DNA of 64,000 bases from Brachypodius melanocephalos (lineage: Eukaryota; Chordata; Aves; Passeriformes; Pycnonotidae), in assembly GCA_013398615.1 (NCBI GenBank), contig VZSR01001685.1:36200688-36264687 (forward strand), given 5' to 3'. A program made the translations under genes and the position numbers. This document shows, piece after piece, positions 34,329-46,376 of the stretch. How positions within the stretch are numbered: position 1 is the stretch's first letter; each line of letters opens with the position of its first letter. The notes beneath the pieces were generated by a model. It saw only the letters and a program-made list of their open reading frames with translations, had not been told where the DNA came from and ran no database searches.

Positions 34329-34425
34329 GCGCCGCGCGCCACGCACCGCGCCGCGCGCACCGCGCACGCGCACCTGCGAGCGGGGGTGGGGACACGCGCG
34401 GCAGCCGACGCGGGGCGGCCGCTCG

Positions 34426-34435
34426 GCGCATGCGC
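34426..34435. promoter_or_regulatory. NRF1-type palindrome GCGCATGCGC
   Basis: This is a perfect copy of the palindromic NRF1 consensus about 155 bases upstream of the inferred PABPC1 start. Related but imperfect GCGC(A/G)TGCGC-like copies lie near 34363, 34472, 34597 and 34742. NRF1 use is inferred from the motif. Confidence 0.5.
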
Positions 34436-34799
34436 GAGAGCGGGGCGGGGCGGGGGGGCGGCCGCGCGGAGAGTGCGCCTGCGCCCACCAGGCGTCACGG
34501 GGGGCGGTGTGAGTGTGGGGGCGGCTCGGCGGCAGAGCGCACGCGCGGGAGGGAGCGCACATGTGCGCCGTTGGGGGAGGGCGGGCGCGTGGAAGGGCGC
34601 GTGCGCGCCGAGCGGACCAACAGCTGGCACGGGGCGGGGGGTTAGCGGCTCGCTCGCGAGCTCCGCGCGCCCCACCCGCCGCTGGCCGGGGGCAGGCCGC
34701 GCGCCCGGGGCCGGAAGGGGGTGGGGCTCGCGCGGCCGCTCGGCGCGTGCGCGGGGACGGCCGAGGAAAGTTTGGAGGTGGTGCTGCTCCCGTAGGAAT

Positions 34800-37763
34800 A
34801 TTGTCACTGGGCCAGGAATAAACCGGGGTCAGCGTTTAGGCTCTGCTGTGGTCGTTCCTTAAGTTACGCGTGTTTTATCGCTGTGTTTTGGGCTGTAGAT
34901 TGAAGGGCGTTGGGAGTTGACTGAGCATCTTTTTGCAGCTCCGTGGGTGGGTGAGGTGAGCACCGTCATCCCGGGCAGTTCGGGGAGGTGGCGTAAGGCC
35001 GCATTCCAAACGTGCCTTTGGAAACTTGGTAACTCAGTGTCGTGACTTGTGCCGTGTACAGAATTTCTCAGGGAGAATCACACACAGAATCCGACCGAAT
35101 TAGGTTGGAAAAGGCCTGTGAGATCATGGAGTCCAACCTTTGACTGAACCATGTTAATTACACCGTGGCACAAAGTGCTGCCTCTAGTACTTCCTTAAAC
35201 ACCAAAGCAATCCTGTGGAGTTTAGAAAAAACTTTGTTTGATTTTCTAGCTGGTTTCTCTAGTCCAAAAAAAAAAAAAAATCGATCCTTTTGTGAGAAAG
35301 GGAAATATTTTCCTATCAATTAGAATTCTATGGGGCTTTTTATTACCAGATAATTAAACATGTTTCAGATTTTTGCAAAATAATATAATCAAATAAAATG
35401 TGTTTCATTCCTGCTAAACAAAGGTACAAGTACGTGCAAGTGTAAGGTAGGAAGCCAGATCATGGATTTGCAGAAGTCTTGGAGGTAATTGCTCTTTTAT
35501 ATTTAGTGTAGTTTTTCTTACTGTTTTCTTACTGTTCTTTACACAATTTCAACATAAAGAAAAAGAATGGTCTGCAGTTTTGCATCTTGCTTTGTTTTCT
35601 TGTTCTATTTTTTTGTATGATGTTTTATTTTTCTTTGACTCTCCTTTGCCATTATGGGTTTTAAGTAGAGCCGTAGGGGGGAGTACTTGTGGAATTTTGC
35701 TGTCAAGTGTGAAGATTCCATTTGCACTCAACAGCTGCTGTAGTTTCACTGCCTCTTGTTGCAGGTGACCAAAGCCATGGCAGAACTGGCATCTCCCCAT
35801 GTGTTCCATGGCAAAGTGTGACGTCTTTGTTCAGCCTCCACCCTGCCCTGGCCTTAAACTGAGGTACTGACTGGAATCTGAAGCAGCTGATAAATGAATG
35901 CATCCTGAGGTGGCAGTGGTGGCTTCTGTCAGCTGAGTACAGCAGATGGCCAGCAGTGTCTTATAGTGAGGTTTGATGTGTTTGTTAAAATTCAGATGGT
36001 GATTTTTAGAGAAAAATAAAATTTCTCTCATTTAAATACTGGTTTTTAATGCCCTCCCTGGGATGTACTATGTACTGTTTCTGGTCTCTCCTTTCCTTAC
36101 ATGGTTCTGCTCTCCACCATGTCTCCTGTCCCCAAACTGTCCTTTTTCATACCTGCTTCTTCTTTCACACTTTTCTGTCATTGGCTCTCGGTCATATTAT
36201 TACATGTTTTTTCTTCTCTTGGCATGTTCCTACTCTTTCTTGTGAGTTAAATTGCTCTGTTTCTACCCTTGGCACTCCCCGACAATGGCAAGATAGGGCC
36301 TAGAGCATGGTAAGGTATCTCTCTTCTGCCCAATTTAAGGAACCAAATTTGCAAATCTTGTTCAGCACAGAGAGGGACTTTTTGGAGATCTTGTCTCTTT
36401 AACACAATATGATTTCAGCGTTTTCTAACACTAAATGTGATTAAGGCAGTAAAAATCCACTCTCAGCCTTATATGGATATCCAGAAGAGTTCAAATTATT
36501 GTTTAAAAGCACCGTAGCTTGCTAAGCAAACTTGTCTAGTGTTTGTTCCTTCAGCAGAATAATGTATTCTTGAGTCTTGTCCTCATAGATTGCATTCCTT
36601 TGGCTTTGACCTGAAACAATGATCTAACTTGGTGAGAGTTTTACTGTCTATTCCCTTCCCACTGCCCTCCTCAAAGCAGCAAACGGGACCTTAGATAAAA
36701 GTCTTGTCACGGTAGGAGGTAGGTATAGCCCCTCTGATGGTGCCCAAAACAAGTATCTTGTCGTTCTCCTACAACAAACTGACTTTTCAAGATGTGGCCT
36801 AAGTGTTCTAAGGCAAAGAATGCTTTCATGGAAAGGAAGGAATGCTTTCATGCTTCAGGCACAGAATTTGCATTAAACTTTAAATTCTGGTGCTGCAAAA
36901 TTCTCTTAATGATTTCAGATTAAACCTTGCAAAGGACCTGGATGTTTGTGTGCTTGCTTCTGCTGATTGCCCACCAGAACTGCAGTCCAGAGCCCTGAGT
37001 GGGATTTCAGATCTGTGAGGGCTCCTGGCAGGAGAGCCATTGTCAAGTATTACCTGATATTCTCATCTGGTCTCTCCAAGATCCATTTTAGCTCTGCTGC
37101 TCCCAAGTTCTACTTGGTGTCTGATAAAAGTTGCTGTGGAGAGCCTGTGTCATCAGCTGGGCTTATTGCCCAGAGCTGGTGTGTGTCCTGTCCTTGCAGG
37201 TGTTACATGTGGGTGGCTGGGCCTGGAAGTTGGCCTTCTTAGCAGAAGCTACTTCTTTGAAACCCCAGGTTTGAGATTTAGCTAGAATATATAACTCAAT
37301 GTTTCCTTGTCAGCTTCAGGGAATTGCAGTCAAACAGGAATCAAATGAGGGGCAGTAACTCTTTAATTACAAATTTTTGCAATCCAGATAAGTTACCTGA
37401 ACGTGTTGCCTCCTTTCAGCTCAATATTCATTGAACTAACAAATAGGAAAGAAAGTAAAGTGTACACAATGTTTTTCACTGACAGCAATTGAGAAATATT
37501 TCAGAGTTCACAGATACATTATTTCCAAGCATAAGCTCTACCAAAGTTAAATAAAGTTCCTTTGTAACTTAAAGGTCTAAGCAGATACAAGATTTTTCTT
37601 TTGTTCCACTGGTATTATGATTTGTGAATGCAGTTGGTTTTTATTCTAGGCTAGTAGAGAAGTTATAGAAATTCATTCAGACTTCAATAAATTTTCTCTC
37701 TTGCCTAGAAATTATGACTTTTTATACATGATAGATTGCATTAAACTGTTGGACATTATGCAA
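34800..37763. other. Intergenic DNA upstream of PABPC1
   Basis: Apart from the CR1 fragment at 35073-35205 and an A tract near 35265-35280, I see no gene. A divergent non-coding transcript from the CpG island is possible but nothing here proves it. Confidence 0.55.
35073..35205 (-). mobile_element. CR1 LINE 3' fragment, antisense
   Basis: The plus strand reads as the reverse complement of a CR1 tail: GAATCACACACAGAATCC, TAGGTTGGAAAAGGCCTGTG, AGATCATGGAGTCCAACC, then a diverged continuation to TTCCTTAAACACC. It lies about 800 bases upstream of the PABPC1 start. Confidence 0.85.
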
Positions 37764-37974
37764 ACCCAGCTTTATGTTAGCCACAGGAAGCATTTTTAAA
37801 TAGTATCTGTAAAGTGCCAGTATTAAAGATTTTCTTTTAATTAACGCAGCCTGATAGTAAAAAAGGTTTTATTGCTTACCCAGCTTTATAGTTAGCCACA
37901 GGAAACATTTTTAAATGGTATCTGTAAGGTGCTAATATTGAAGATTTTTTTTTTTTTTTTTTAGTTAACACAGC
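37764..37974 (+). repeat. Tandem duplication, two ~90-base copies
   Basis: Copy 1 (37764-37850) and copy 2 (37878-37974) share, in order, ACCCAGCTTTAT, GTTAGCCACAGGAA, CATTTTTAAAT, GTATCTGTAA, a TATT(A/G)AAGATTTT block and TTAAC(G/A)CAGC. A spacer of 27 bases lies between them. Copy 2 has an expanded T18 run (37945-37962) where copy 1 has TTTTCTTTTAA. Confidence 0.93.
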
Positions 37975-38302
37975 GGATCGTTACGGTCTTAATGTTTAGA
38001 ACACACACGCTGCTACTGAGTTCAGGAACTGCTCGATCATTTTCTCATCTCAGCGTCTTCTGTTCAGCTACAGGGCACTGCCATGTGCTAAAATGGCACT
38101 GTGAAAGCTAAAACCTTGATGGTCTGTGTTAAAGAGATAAGGAAGAACACATACCTTTTGAAGGGGAGTGCCAGTTCCTTTAAACTAAGTGCCTGACCGA
38201 TAACACTGTTTGCTTTTGGTAACCTACTTAGGCCAGATAGCCTTTTCAGTGTTAGATAATCTTTTGAGCCCAGCCAAACCCAAGTTCTGAGTAACTTGTT
38301 GG

Positions 38303-38337
<35 letters not shown>
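38303..38337 (+). repeat. A35 homopolymer
   Basis: An uninterrupted run of 35 A bases is flanked by TTGG and GTGGGG. It could be a slipped A tract or the tail of an old retroposed copy; I cannot recognise an mRNA before it. Confidence 0.9.
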
Positions 38338-38339
<2 letters not shown>

Positions 38340-41300
38340 GGGGAAAAAAGGTATGTGAAGACCTCAGAGCTCTGTATTTTGAGTCTTCTTGAATGTGGGC
38401 AGAAGCAATTTTGCTCTGTTGTTTTTGGGACTATTCTTCATTCGTACAAAGAACTGTATGTCTGTTTACTGAACTTGTGAAGGAGAAATAATTTTGGCAA
38501 CAGAACAGGGAAAGAAGTTATTCTCAGGCAGTCATGACATGGGAAAGGTAATAGTTAATTACTTTGTAATGTGCCTGAAGCAAACAAAGCAACAGGTTTG
38601 TGCAGTGGGATTGTTTTCCCCAATGCCAAGTGCAGCTGAGGAAATAAGAATGTACTGAACCAAGTTTGGTCAGGAATATTGCCTCAAATATACTTTGTCT
38701 CCCTCTCCTCACTTTAAGAACTGGTTAATTATTGAGCCTTGGGAGGTACTATCAGGGTTGGAAAGATGGATGGGCAGAGGAGGAGGTACTAGAGCTGGGG
38801 CTGGGCCAGGAGCTGTTCTGTGAAGGCTCTGGAGGAGAGGGACGGTGAGATGCAGGAGCAGGGCAAGTCCATGCCCAGCTGTCACTGACTGCACTGAGGA
38901 CAGGCTCAGCTGCTCTGGGTCTTCTCAGTTCTCTCTCACTCCTTCTTCCTTCCCAAGAGTGAGCTTTGTACTGCTCCATCTCTGCCCCTAATACAGCCAC
39001 CTCCTCTCATCCTCTGCTCCATTTCACTCTGCCTGATACAATTCAGCCCCCTCACTGAGAAACCAACCAAATTAAGGTATTGGGAAAAACAGACTGGTGT
39101 TTCCCTCTGCCCTTTGTTAGCTACAGTCAGAGCTGGTTAAGTCTGAGGCTTGCTTCCTTTACCAGTATCTGCAGTATTTCTTCCTGAAGAGCTGAAGTAC
39201 TCTAATCAAAAACATTTGAGTATCATGCTGCTGTTCCTCAATGTCCTTGAAGTGCCACACAGTGACTGTTAAATGTTGTGTAGTTGGGGAGACAAAGTTA
39301 TTGCCGTATATCTATGCAAGCACCTAGATTGTAGACTCTTAAAGATGCAGAATTTTGGGGAGGGGGTGGAGAGGATGGTGTAGGGAAGAGACAGGAAGAA
39401 AGCATGGTAACTATCCTACTCCATTGTCTCCCCAAGTGCGAACGCTGTCATCCCAGCTGAGATCTTTCATGCTTTTTCATATAAATCTTCCAAGAATGGC
39501 AGTTCAGTCTTCTCTAAGGCAATCTGTTCTGGGGCCTTCACTCTCTTAAATTGGAAAATATTTTTCTAATGTCTGACCCAGGTTTCCATTTTTGCAGTTC
39601 CTTCTCATTCTATCCCCAGTGAAATTGCAGAATATTTTTTCTTTTCTTTGGTTGTTTTTTAAATTTTTTTTTAAAGTACTTTTTTCTAACAGAGACATGC
39701 TGCTCTTCCAGGGTGTGCATTGGAAAGTGTTCTGGTCTGTGATGCTGGCTCAGGGAATGGGTCAGACTGGAGTGACCTCTGGCATGAACAGATAATCTGC
39801 CCATAGAGATGGGCACTGCTGAATTGCTGTGTACTGGATAGTGATTCCTGTGCCAGCATGTGCCAATCTGTGATTCCCTGTTCCAGAGGAAACTGCTACT
39901 GCTGTGCTGTGTGCACACCTTGTGCATGATGAAGACCTTTCATATTGTGGGGATTTTGTGTGGCTATTCCCTTTACAAAAGGCTGATAATAGTACCATAG
40001 AAGTGTGTTGCTTGAAAAAAAACATGAACTTTCACTGGACCAGCTACAGATCATTCAATTGCCAAGAGAATCAGAAGGACCAAATAGCAAAGTGTGCTTT
40101 GGTCAGTTTCAACAGATAAAGTCCTTGAGCTGCTCACTGTGACTTGAGATTACCCATCTATAAGACAAATTTCAGTGTTCCATGATAATGCTTGGCCCTG
40201 AAATTTTCTCACAGGTCTCAGTCCAGGCTCTTTGACCATTTTGTTGTGGTCCTGCCACCTTTGAATCAGTAACCTGTAATCTCCAATGCTGCAATCCTGT
40301 TGGGGTGAGATGCCAGCCTGCATCTCTTCTAGCACAGCCCTGCAGGCCCTGCCAGCCTGTGATTAATTATCTCAGCTCACACGGTGAGCCAAAGAAAACT
40401 GCAGGAACCATCTGAAAACCAAGTACAGAGAGGAAAAGTCAAAATGAAGCAGAAGTAGAATGTGATTCACAGTCCTGTGTGAAACTGAGAGAGGGCAGAG
40501 AGGCAGAGTCGGTGGCAGGGCTGGGCTGTTTGTCTCCTGCAGGCTGATGCTGAGCACTGGGGTGGATCTGCCGGGGCAGCATGGCGTGGGAAGGATGCTT
40601 GCTGAGGAAGGAGGGTGCAGGATATGGACACACATACTTGAATGAGAATTTGTTGACTGCTGGCTTGATTGAGTTCTCACAGGTCGTGTTGACTGATACA
40701 TATTAGCTCCACCTGGACCCCCCTAAGGATCTTGTGGATCTGTTCGCCAGGTTTCCTTCTCCTCCTGCCAGCACAATTTTTGTGCTGTGCTCCCATTTCC
40801 AATGTGACTTTGCATCAGTGGCAGGAGGGTCTGGGCAAGCATGTTTTGGAGTTGGACACATGACCTGAGATCTGAGGCAGGAAGAGACCTGCAAATAGCA
40901 GAGAGAAGGTGCAAACAGGATTGAAAGGATCTGTGACTGAAGGGAGCTGGTGTCACGGAGGATAAAGGGGCAGATGGAGAACAAAAAGAAACAGACAATA
41001 AAACCTCTAGGGTCCTGTACAGCGCCAGGGGTTGTACTCATTGATTTTTGTGTGCCTCTTCCAATTCAGGATATTCTAAGATTCTACAAAGGAAGTGCCA
41101 TGAAACCTTGACCGAGGCACAGGTGACAGAACCTGCATAAAATCCCTGCTCATATAAGTTAAACAAACACAATTGTTTGGACAGATATATTCCACTGTGA
41201 GGAATTTGTTTCAGTAAATGCTTCTGCCTTTAATCCAATTTTAGGACATTGCAGCTCAATTTATTATATTGCCAAATTTGGCCTTGCTTATGGAAGGAGA

Positions 41301-43292
41301 CAGACCGCTTGCTCATAGCATGACATGGGTTTTGTGGCCAGAGCTGACCCTGTTCCCCTCTCCACTTCTGACACCACAGCAAGGTTCTTTTGGCTCAGAG
41401 GGATGGGACTGGCCATCAGCCACTGCCCTGTAATAATGGCTCTTACCTGTGTGCGGTGGGGAGCAGGGTGCTGCCGTTGTTACATACTGTGATAACTCTT
41501 CTGTTGAGGTGTGTTTTCCTCTGGCTTCCAAAGCACTTGCGGTTACAGCTGGGCCCCATTGTGGCCAAACCTGGTGTTTTTGCAGACTGGGAGCATGGCC
41601 CTGCCTGGCCATCCTTTAGAGGGCACTGACTGACTGTGGTTCCATCGTCTGCTGTACACACCCAGGGACTTGTTACCACTGAGAGAAGGACCATTCCCCT
41701 TTCCTGCTGCCTTCTTCCCATGTCCTCAGGGCTTTCTCCCATCGTCCAGCCTTGTCCTGACCACTTCCCTTTTAAAGGCTGGTTGGTTGCAGAGTTGGTT
41801 TTTATTTTTTGCACTGAGTTAACTTGGGATGTTTTCATGATTTAGGTCTGCTCCCAGAGTCAGAGCTGACACAACATATCAGCAGGGTGTGTGGCCCAGA
41901 GACAAAGGGAAACTCTTCCAATGCTGATAAAATGCTAAATGGCCTTATGGCCTCCTGTAGAATTATGTCATTTGCAGCACAGTTCTGGAAGAAGAATTAA
42001 CACTAGTTTTTGATCACCCTATTTTGCCTAAAAAGGGGAGTGAGCAGAAGGGAAGGAGAGTGATTTAAGGGATGAGTATTGGTGAAAGGACTGAAGAGAG
42101 AGATGATATGTCACAAGGGGCTTCAGGTCCTGCGGCTGGGAAGAGGATTTCACTTAGACCTATAAGAGGTGCCTAGGGCAGGATTAAATGCCTAAGGTGT
42201 TTGGCTTGTGTTCCCTTTGTCCTCATAGAAGGGCAGGGCCCAGCTGGTATGGAAGATAGATGGTGTGTCTTTGGCTAAACACCTGGGTCTCTCTGAAGAC
42301 CCAAATTCCTCTCCCACTGCTGCCATGTTATCAGTGTTAGATAAAACACACTTAAGGTTTTTTGTCATGTGAGGTCATCAATTTAGAATCCTAGAACTGC
42401 CTCCATCCCTCTTGCCAGATTTGTACCTTTCCGCTTGGGCTTTGTACATCTGCAAAGAAGGAAAGTCAGTGAGCAGAGGAAGAGGAGCACTGGGCTGGAA
42501 GTCGAGTAGGAGCTCTCCTGCCAACTGAGATAACGACAAAGCCAAAGGACTCATCTGGAGGTGGTCCTTGGCCCCTCAACAGCTGTTCTCCTCGCAGTTA
42601 AGACTCTGCTTTCCTGTGGTGCAAGGGAGTCAAACCTGTCCAGTTACCTGCAGCCCCAAGGGGCAGGTAACAAAATGCCAGGTAAAGCAAATATTATCAA
42701 AAGATGTAAAAATATACAAATTCCCCACCCTTCCTAGGAAAGATGGCAACTCACTGCCTTTGACTGGGGTGCTGAAGCAGTTGTGTGTTATTTTGAAGCA
42801 TGTATTGAACTGGGCTTGCTTGAGTTTCAGCTGTCTGTGCAGAGGAGCAGAGCAAAAGCATTGGCTGCTGTAGCTTGTGGCATATGCTGCCTTCTTGTGG
42901 GTGGGTTAGAGGCATCTGAACATTTTGGTGCTTTTCTGCTTCTAGAAGTGTTCATCCTGCTCTAAGCATCCATACCTCAATGCATGTCCATGCATATGTT
43001 GCACGCAACTGCTCAGCTTATGGGTGTTCTAATGAGAAATCCCAAATCCTTCGTTATGATGGTGTGTTGTGCCCATGCAAGCTCGCTGGAGAGCCTCATG
43101 GTGAATGCCTGGTGAGGGCTTCCTCTCCCAGGCTGGTGCATTTGGTGGATGTAGTAAGAGAGGCAGACATTGGTGACTGGGTCCAGAGAAGTGAGTTACC
43201 AGCAGTTCATTGCAACATCAGCCTTGCTCCACCTTGGTCAGGACTGGGTGCCAAGGGTGTTGTATAGTGCAGCATGAGCTCTGCTCCACAGT
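38338..43292. other. Intergenic DNA
   Basis: I recognise no exon, RNA gene or repeat family here. Base composition is slightly GC-richer than the left flank, which lengthens chance open frames. Confidence 0.55.
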
Positions 43293-43602
43293 TGTGAAGG
43301 GAGGGTCTGTAGTGACACAGAGTCCCCAGGCAGCTGCAAAGGAGAGCCACTTTATTGCAAAAACCAGGCCTTTTAAAGCAGTTAGGCCTTTATCAGTTAC
43401 ATAGTTTTAAATCATAACAAACATAATTCAACCAACCACTATACACCACGATGTGAACATGCAACAGTTATGTAACTTGTTTTTCTACCTTAAATTCCGC
43501 TGAGTCTCTTTCCCACAGTCCTTTTCTACTTAGCCAAAGTAACAGGCCTGAGCCATGATTTTACAAGGCCTTCCTTTTGTAAGGTTTTACCTATATGCAA
43601 CA
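43293..43602 (-). mobile_element. Solo LTR of an ERVK/alpharetrovirus-like element
   Basis: Read on the minus strand this 310-base unit starts TGTTGC and ends TTCACA. It has a TATA-like TTTAAAAGG (43369-43377) and an AATAAA (43351-43356) about 20 bases further on, followed by a short R/U5-like end. TATA closely followed by the polyadenylation signal is the arrangement in avian leukosis-type and related LTRs. The flanks CACAGT (43287-43292) and CACAAT (43603-43608) form a 5-of-6 match, fitting a 6-base target duplication. No gag, pol or env sequence adjoins it, so it is a solo LTR left by recombination between two LTRs. Confidence 0.72.
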
Positions 43603-43608
43603 CACAAT

Positions 43609-45684
43609 GAGCTGATGACTGGGAGAAGAAGGGAAGGGCATGGCACCAGGACTGTGTATAACCCATCCAAAAAGGGACTGGAAGAAAGGGAGCATGGAAG
43701 GAATTACATCTATCCCAGCACTACAGACTTCACTCGAAACAGCTTCAGAAACATCTCTGATACTCTCTTTGCTTGGCCTGCATAGTCTGGGGAGCATCCT
43801 GAGTTGCTCTGAGGCAAACCCTTCCATCCTGGTTCCTACTACATGCACATGCAGTCTTCCCCCAGATCTGCACTTGCTCTGTCTATACAAGTGACAGGAC
43901 CCTCTGAATAAGTACAGGATATTAGCTGTCATCCACTGAGGATGTGGCAAAGGCCTATGGACAAGCAATACTTGAAACGTGCCTGCTTAAAATGAAAGAT
44001 GAACCCTTAAAAGGGTTCTTAACTACTAGATTCTTGACTACAGTAGAGTGAGCACAGTGAAACCCAAAATGAAAGGAAAATTAAATAGAAACAGCTCCTA
44101 AAAATTAATTGCAAAAGCAACCCAAAGAAATATATAAATGTAGGGAAAAAATGGTATTTTCGTATACTTCAAGCTGCCAGTTTTTGAAAGCATCAGGAAA
44201 CAAGCTGTTGAGCAGTGGAATGGATAAAACCAGGCTCCCAAAATGCAGCTTTGCTGAGCTGCCTGATCCATGAAATCTCATTGCCAGTGAGGCTTCTGCT
44301 GGCCAGAGGCAGGTGAGGGCACAGCCACCCCAGCTGAGCCCACGTGCTGAGGGGTGGCTGGGGCATGTGTTGAGTGGCCACCAGACCATGCTCCTACCAT
44401 GCTCCCACCAAGTGAGCTCAGCCCCCCTTCTGTGGGCAGAGCCGCTGCTATCTCTTTCTTCTACGCCCAGCTACCAATTTTTAGTAAATTTATCAGAATT
44501 CCACTGTATTTGAAGCATCCTGGCCAAATATGATCAAGATTACCTAGGGATACAGGGGAAAAAACAGGTAGTCAGGACTTGGGTAGTCTCTTGCCTTTTA
44601 TGAGATGCAGACTGAAAATAAATCCAGAGCTCAGAAAAGTAGCAAATGCCTCTGGCTGTTGCAGGGTGCCAGAGGCTGAGACGAGCAATGTGCTTTGTGG
44701 CACAGAGGCATGCAGTACTTTAGCCAAACATGGCACTGAGCTGGGCATGCAGCACCAGAGGGGGATGGATGGGCATCCCAGTGCAGATCTTCACCTAGTG
44801 GGAATCTGCTGCTCTCAGCCTAGATTGTACCTACTGCCTATGAGGTGTGAGGACCTTCAACAGGTCAGATGCCCCAGTGCTGAGAGCAGGGATGTTCGGG
44901 TGATCTTGAGTGTGAAAGTCTTCATGAATGTGCACCTGGATTTGGAGAGACAGAAATGCAAAGTCAAACAACAGGTCTTTGATCATCACAAGGATCAGGC
45001 TTTACTCATGGATGTAGATTGGTTTCTTCTAGTTGGCTAGGGTTTTTTCCCAGGTATTTTTTTCTGTAAGAACAGGTCTGTTTCATTCAGGTGCACCTTC
45101 CAGCTCTGCTGCTGGTGTTTTTGTGCTCTCTGCCTGTGGTACATGCTGCATGGGCATGAATAAGCAGGTATCAGTACAGCACATTGGCAGACTCTCAAGG
45201 GATCTGCAGCAAACAGTGAGCATGGTGATCCAAAATCATCTTCCATCTCATGATGGCAAAGAACAAACCCCAAGGGCACTGATGCCAGCTAGCATAGCTA
45301 GACAGGGAGGGATGAGGAAGTTCTAATTCGTGCATGTCTTTTCTGACATCACTGCCCTGTGAGGTTCATGCTGCAGGTTGTTCAGCAGTCCCCGTGCTCC
45401 CTAGCGTTGCAGCCAGCTTCACATGGCAGCAGCACAGCTTCTCTGGAGTGAAAAGGAGGCTAACAGCCTCTGCTTCCTGCAGTAGTGCCACTGCAGCCAG
45501 GTTACTGGTCTTCAAAAACAAGTTGTCACTTGTTCAGCTGTTTTGCATAAAAGCAATTCCCCTTCTATCTTCATAAGACCTGGCTGGGCAGTTCAGACTT
45601 AACAACTTCAATTTCTTCCCCAGGGCACAGCCAAAATGTTGCCAGATTATTATCAAAATTTTCCCAAATCCAGGAGGAAGTCTT
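43609..45684. other. Intergenic DNA between solo LTR and CR1
   Basis: No gene or repeat family is recognised. The 153-codon plus-strand frame at 44579-45040 has no domain I know. Confidence 0.55.
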
Positions 45685-46376
45685 TGCCTTGGGGGTCCTG
45701 GTGGACAACAAGCTGCTTGTGAGCCAGCAGTGCCCTTGTGGCCAAGAAGACCAAAGTTATCCTGGAGTGCATTAGGATAGAGTGCCAAGAAGTCAGGGGA
45801 GGTGATCTGTCCCTCTGCTCAGCCCTGGTGAGGCCTCACTTGGAGCTCTATGTCCAGTTCTGAGATTACCAGTTCAAGAAAGACAAGGAAATACTGGAGA
45901 GGGTCCAGCAGGACAGAATCACAGGGTTGGTTAGGGTTGGAAGTGGCCTCTGGAGGTCATCTAGTCCAATTGATTAGGGGCTTGGAGCACCTCAGTTTTG
46001 AGGAAGGGCTGAAGCAGCTGGGGCTGTTTAGCCTGGAGAAGGAAAGACTGAGGGGGACCTCATCAATGTCTGTAAGTATCTGAAGGGAGGGTGTCAAGAG
46101 AATGGAGCCAGGCTCTTCCTGATGTGCCAAATGATAGGACGAGAGGCAGCAGGCAGAAACTGGTGAACAGCAAGTTCTGTCTGAACATGAGGAAGAACTT
46201 CTTTTCTGTGAGGGTGACAAAGCACTTGAACAGGCTGCCCAGAGGGGCTGTGGAATCTCCTGGAATGATTCAAAAGCTAGCTGGACATTACTCCTGAGTA
46301 ATGCACTCTGGAGACCCAGCTCATGCAGGGGTGGAACTAGATGATCTTCCAACCCTGTCCATTCTGTGATTCTGTG
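45685..46376 (+). mobile_element. CR1 LINE, 3' end of ORF2 plus 3'UTR
   Basis: A continuous CR1 3' portion runs from a GGGGGTCCTGGTGGACAACA block (end of the reverse transcriptase frame), through CTGCTCAGCCCTGGTGAGGC, GCAGCTGGGGCTGTTTAGCC and GAAGAACTTCTTTTCTGTGA, to the tail ATTCTGTGATTCTGTG. It is 5'-truncated, as is usual, and frame-broken. Positions 45912-45971 are foreign to this order and are listed separately. Confidence 0.92.
45912..45971 (-). mobile_element. Inverted CR1 tail fragment inside a CR1 copy
   Basis: Sixty bases (GACAGAATCACAGGGTTGG, a TTAGGGTTGGAAGTGGCC block, then GTCATCTAGTCCAATT) are the reverse complement of a CR1 3' tail. They replace about 15 bases of the host CR1, between GAGAGGGTCCAGCAG and GATTAGGGG. 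Confidence 0.85.
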
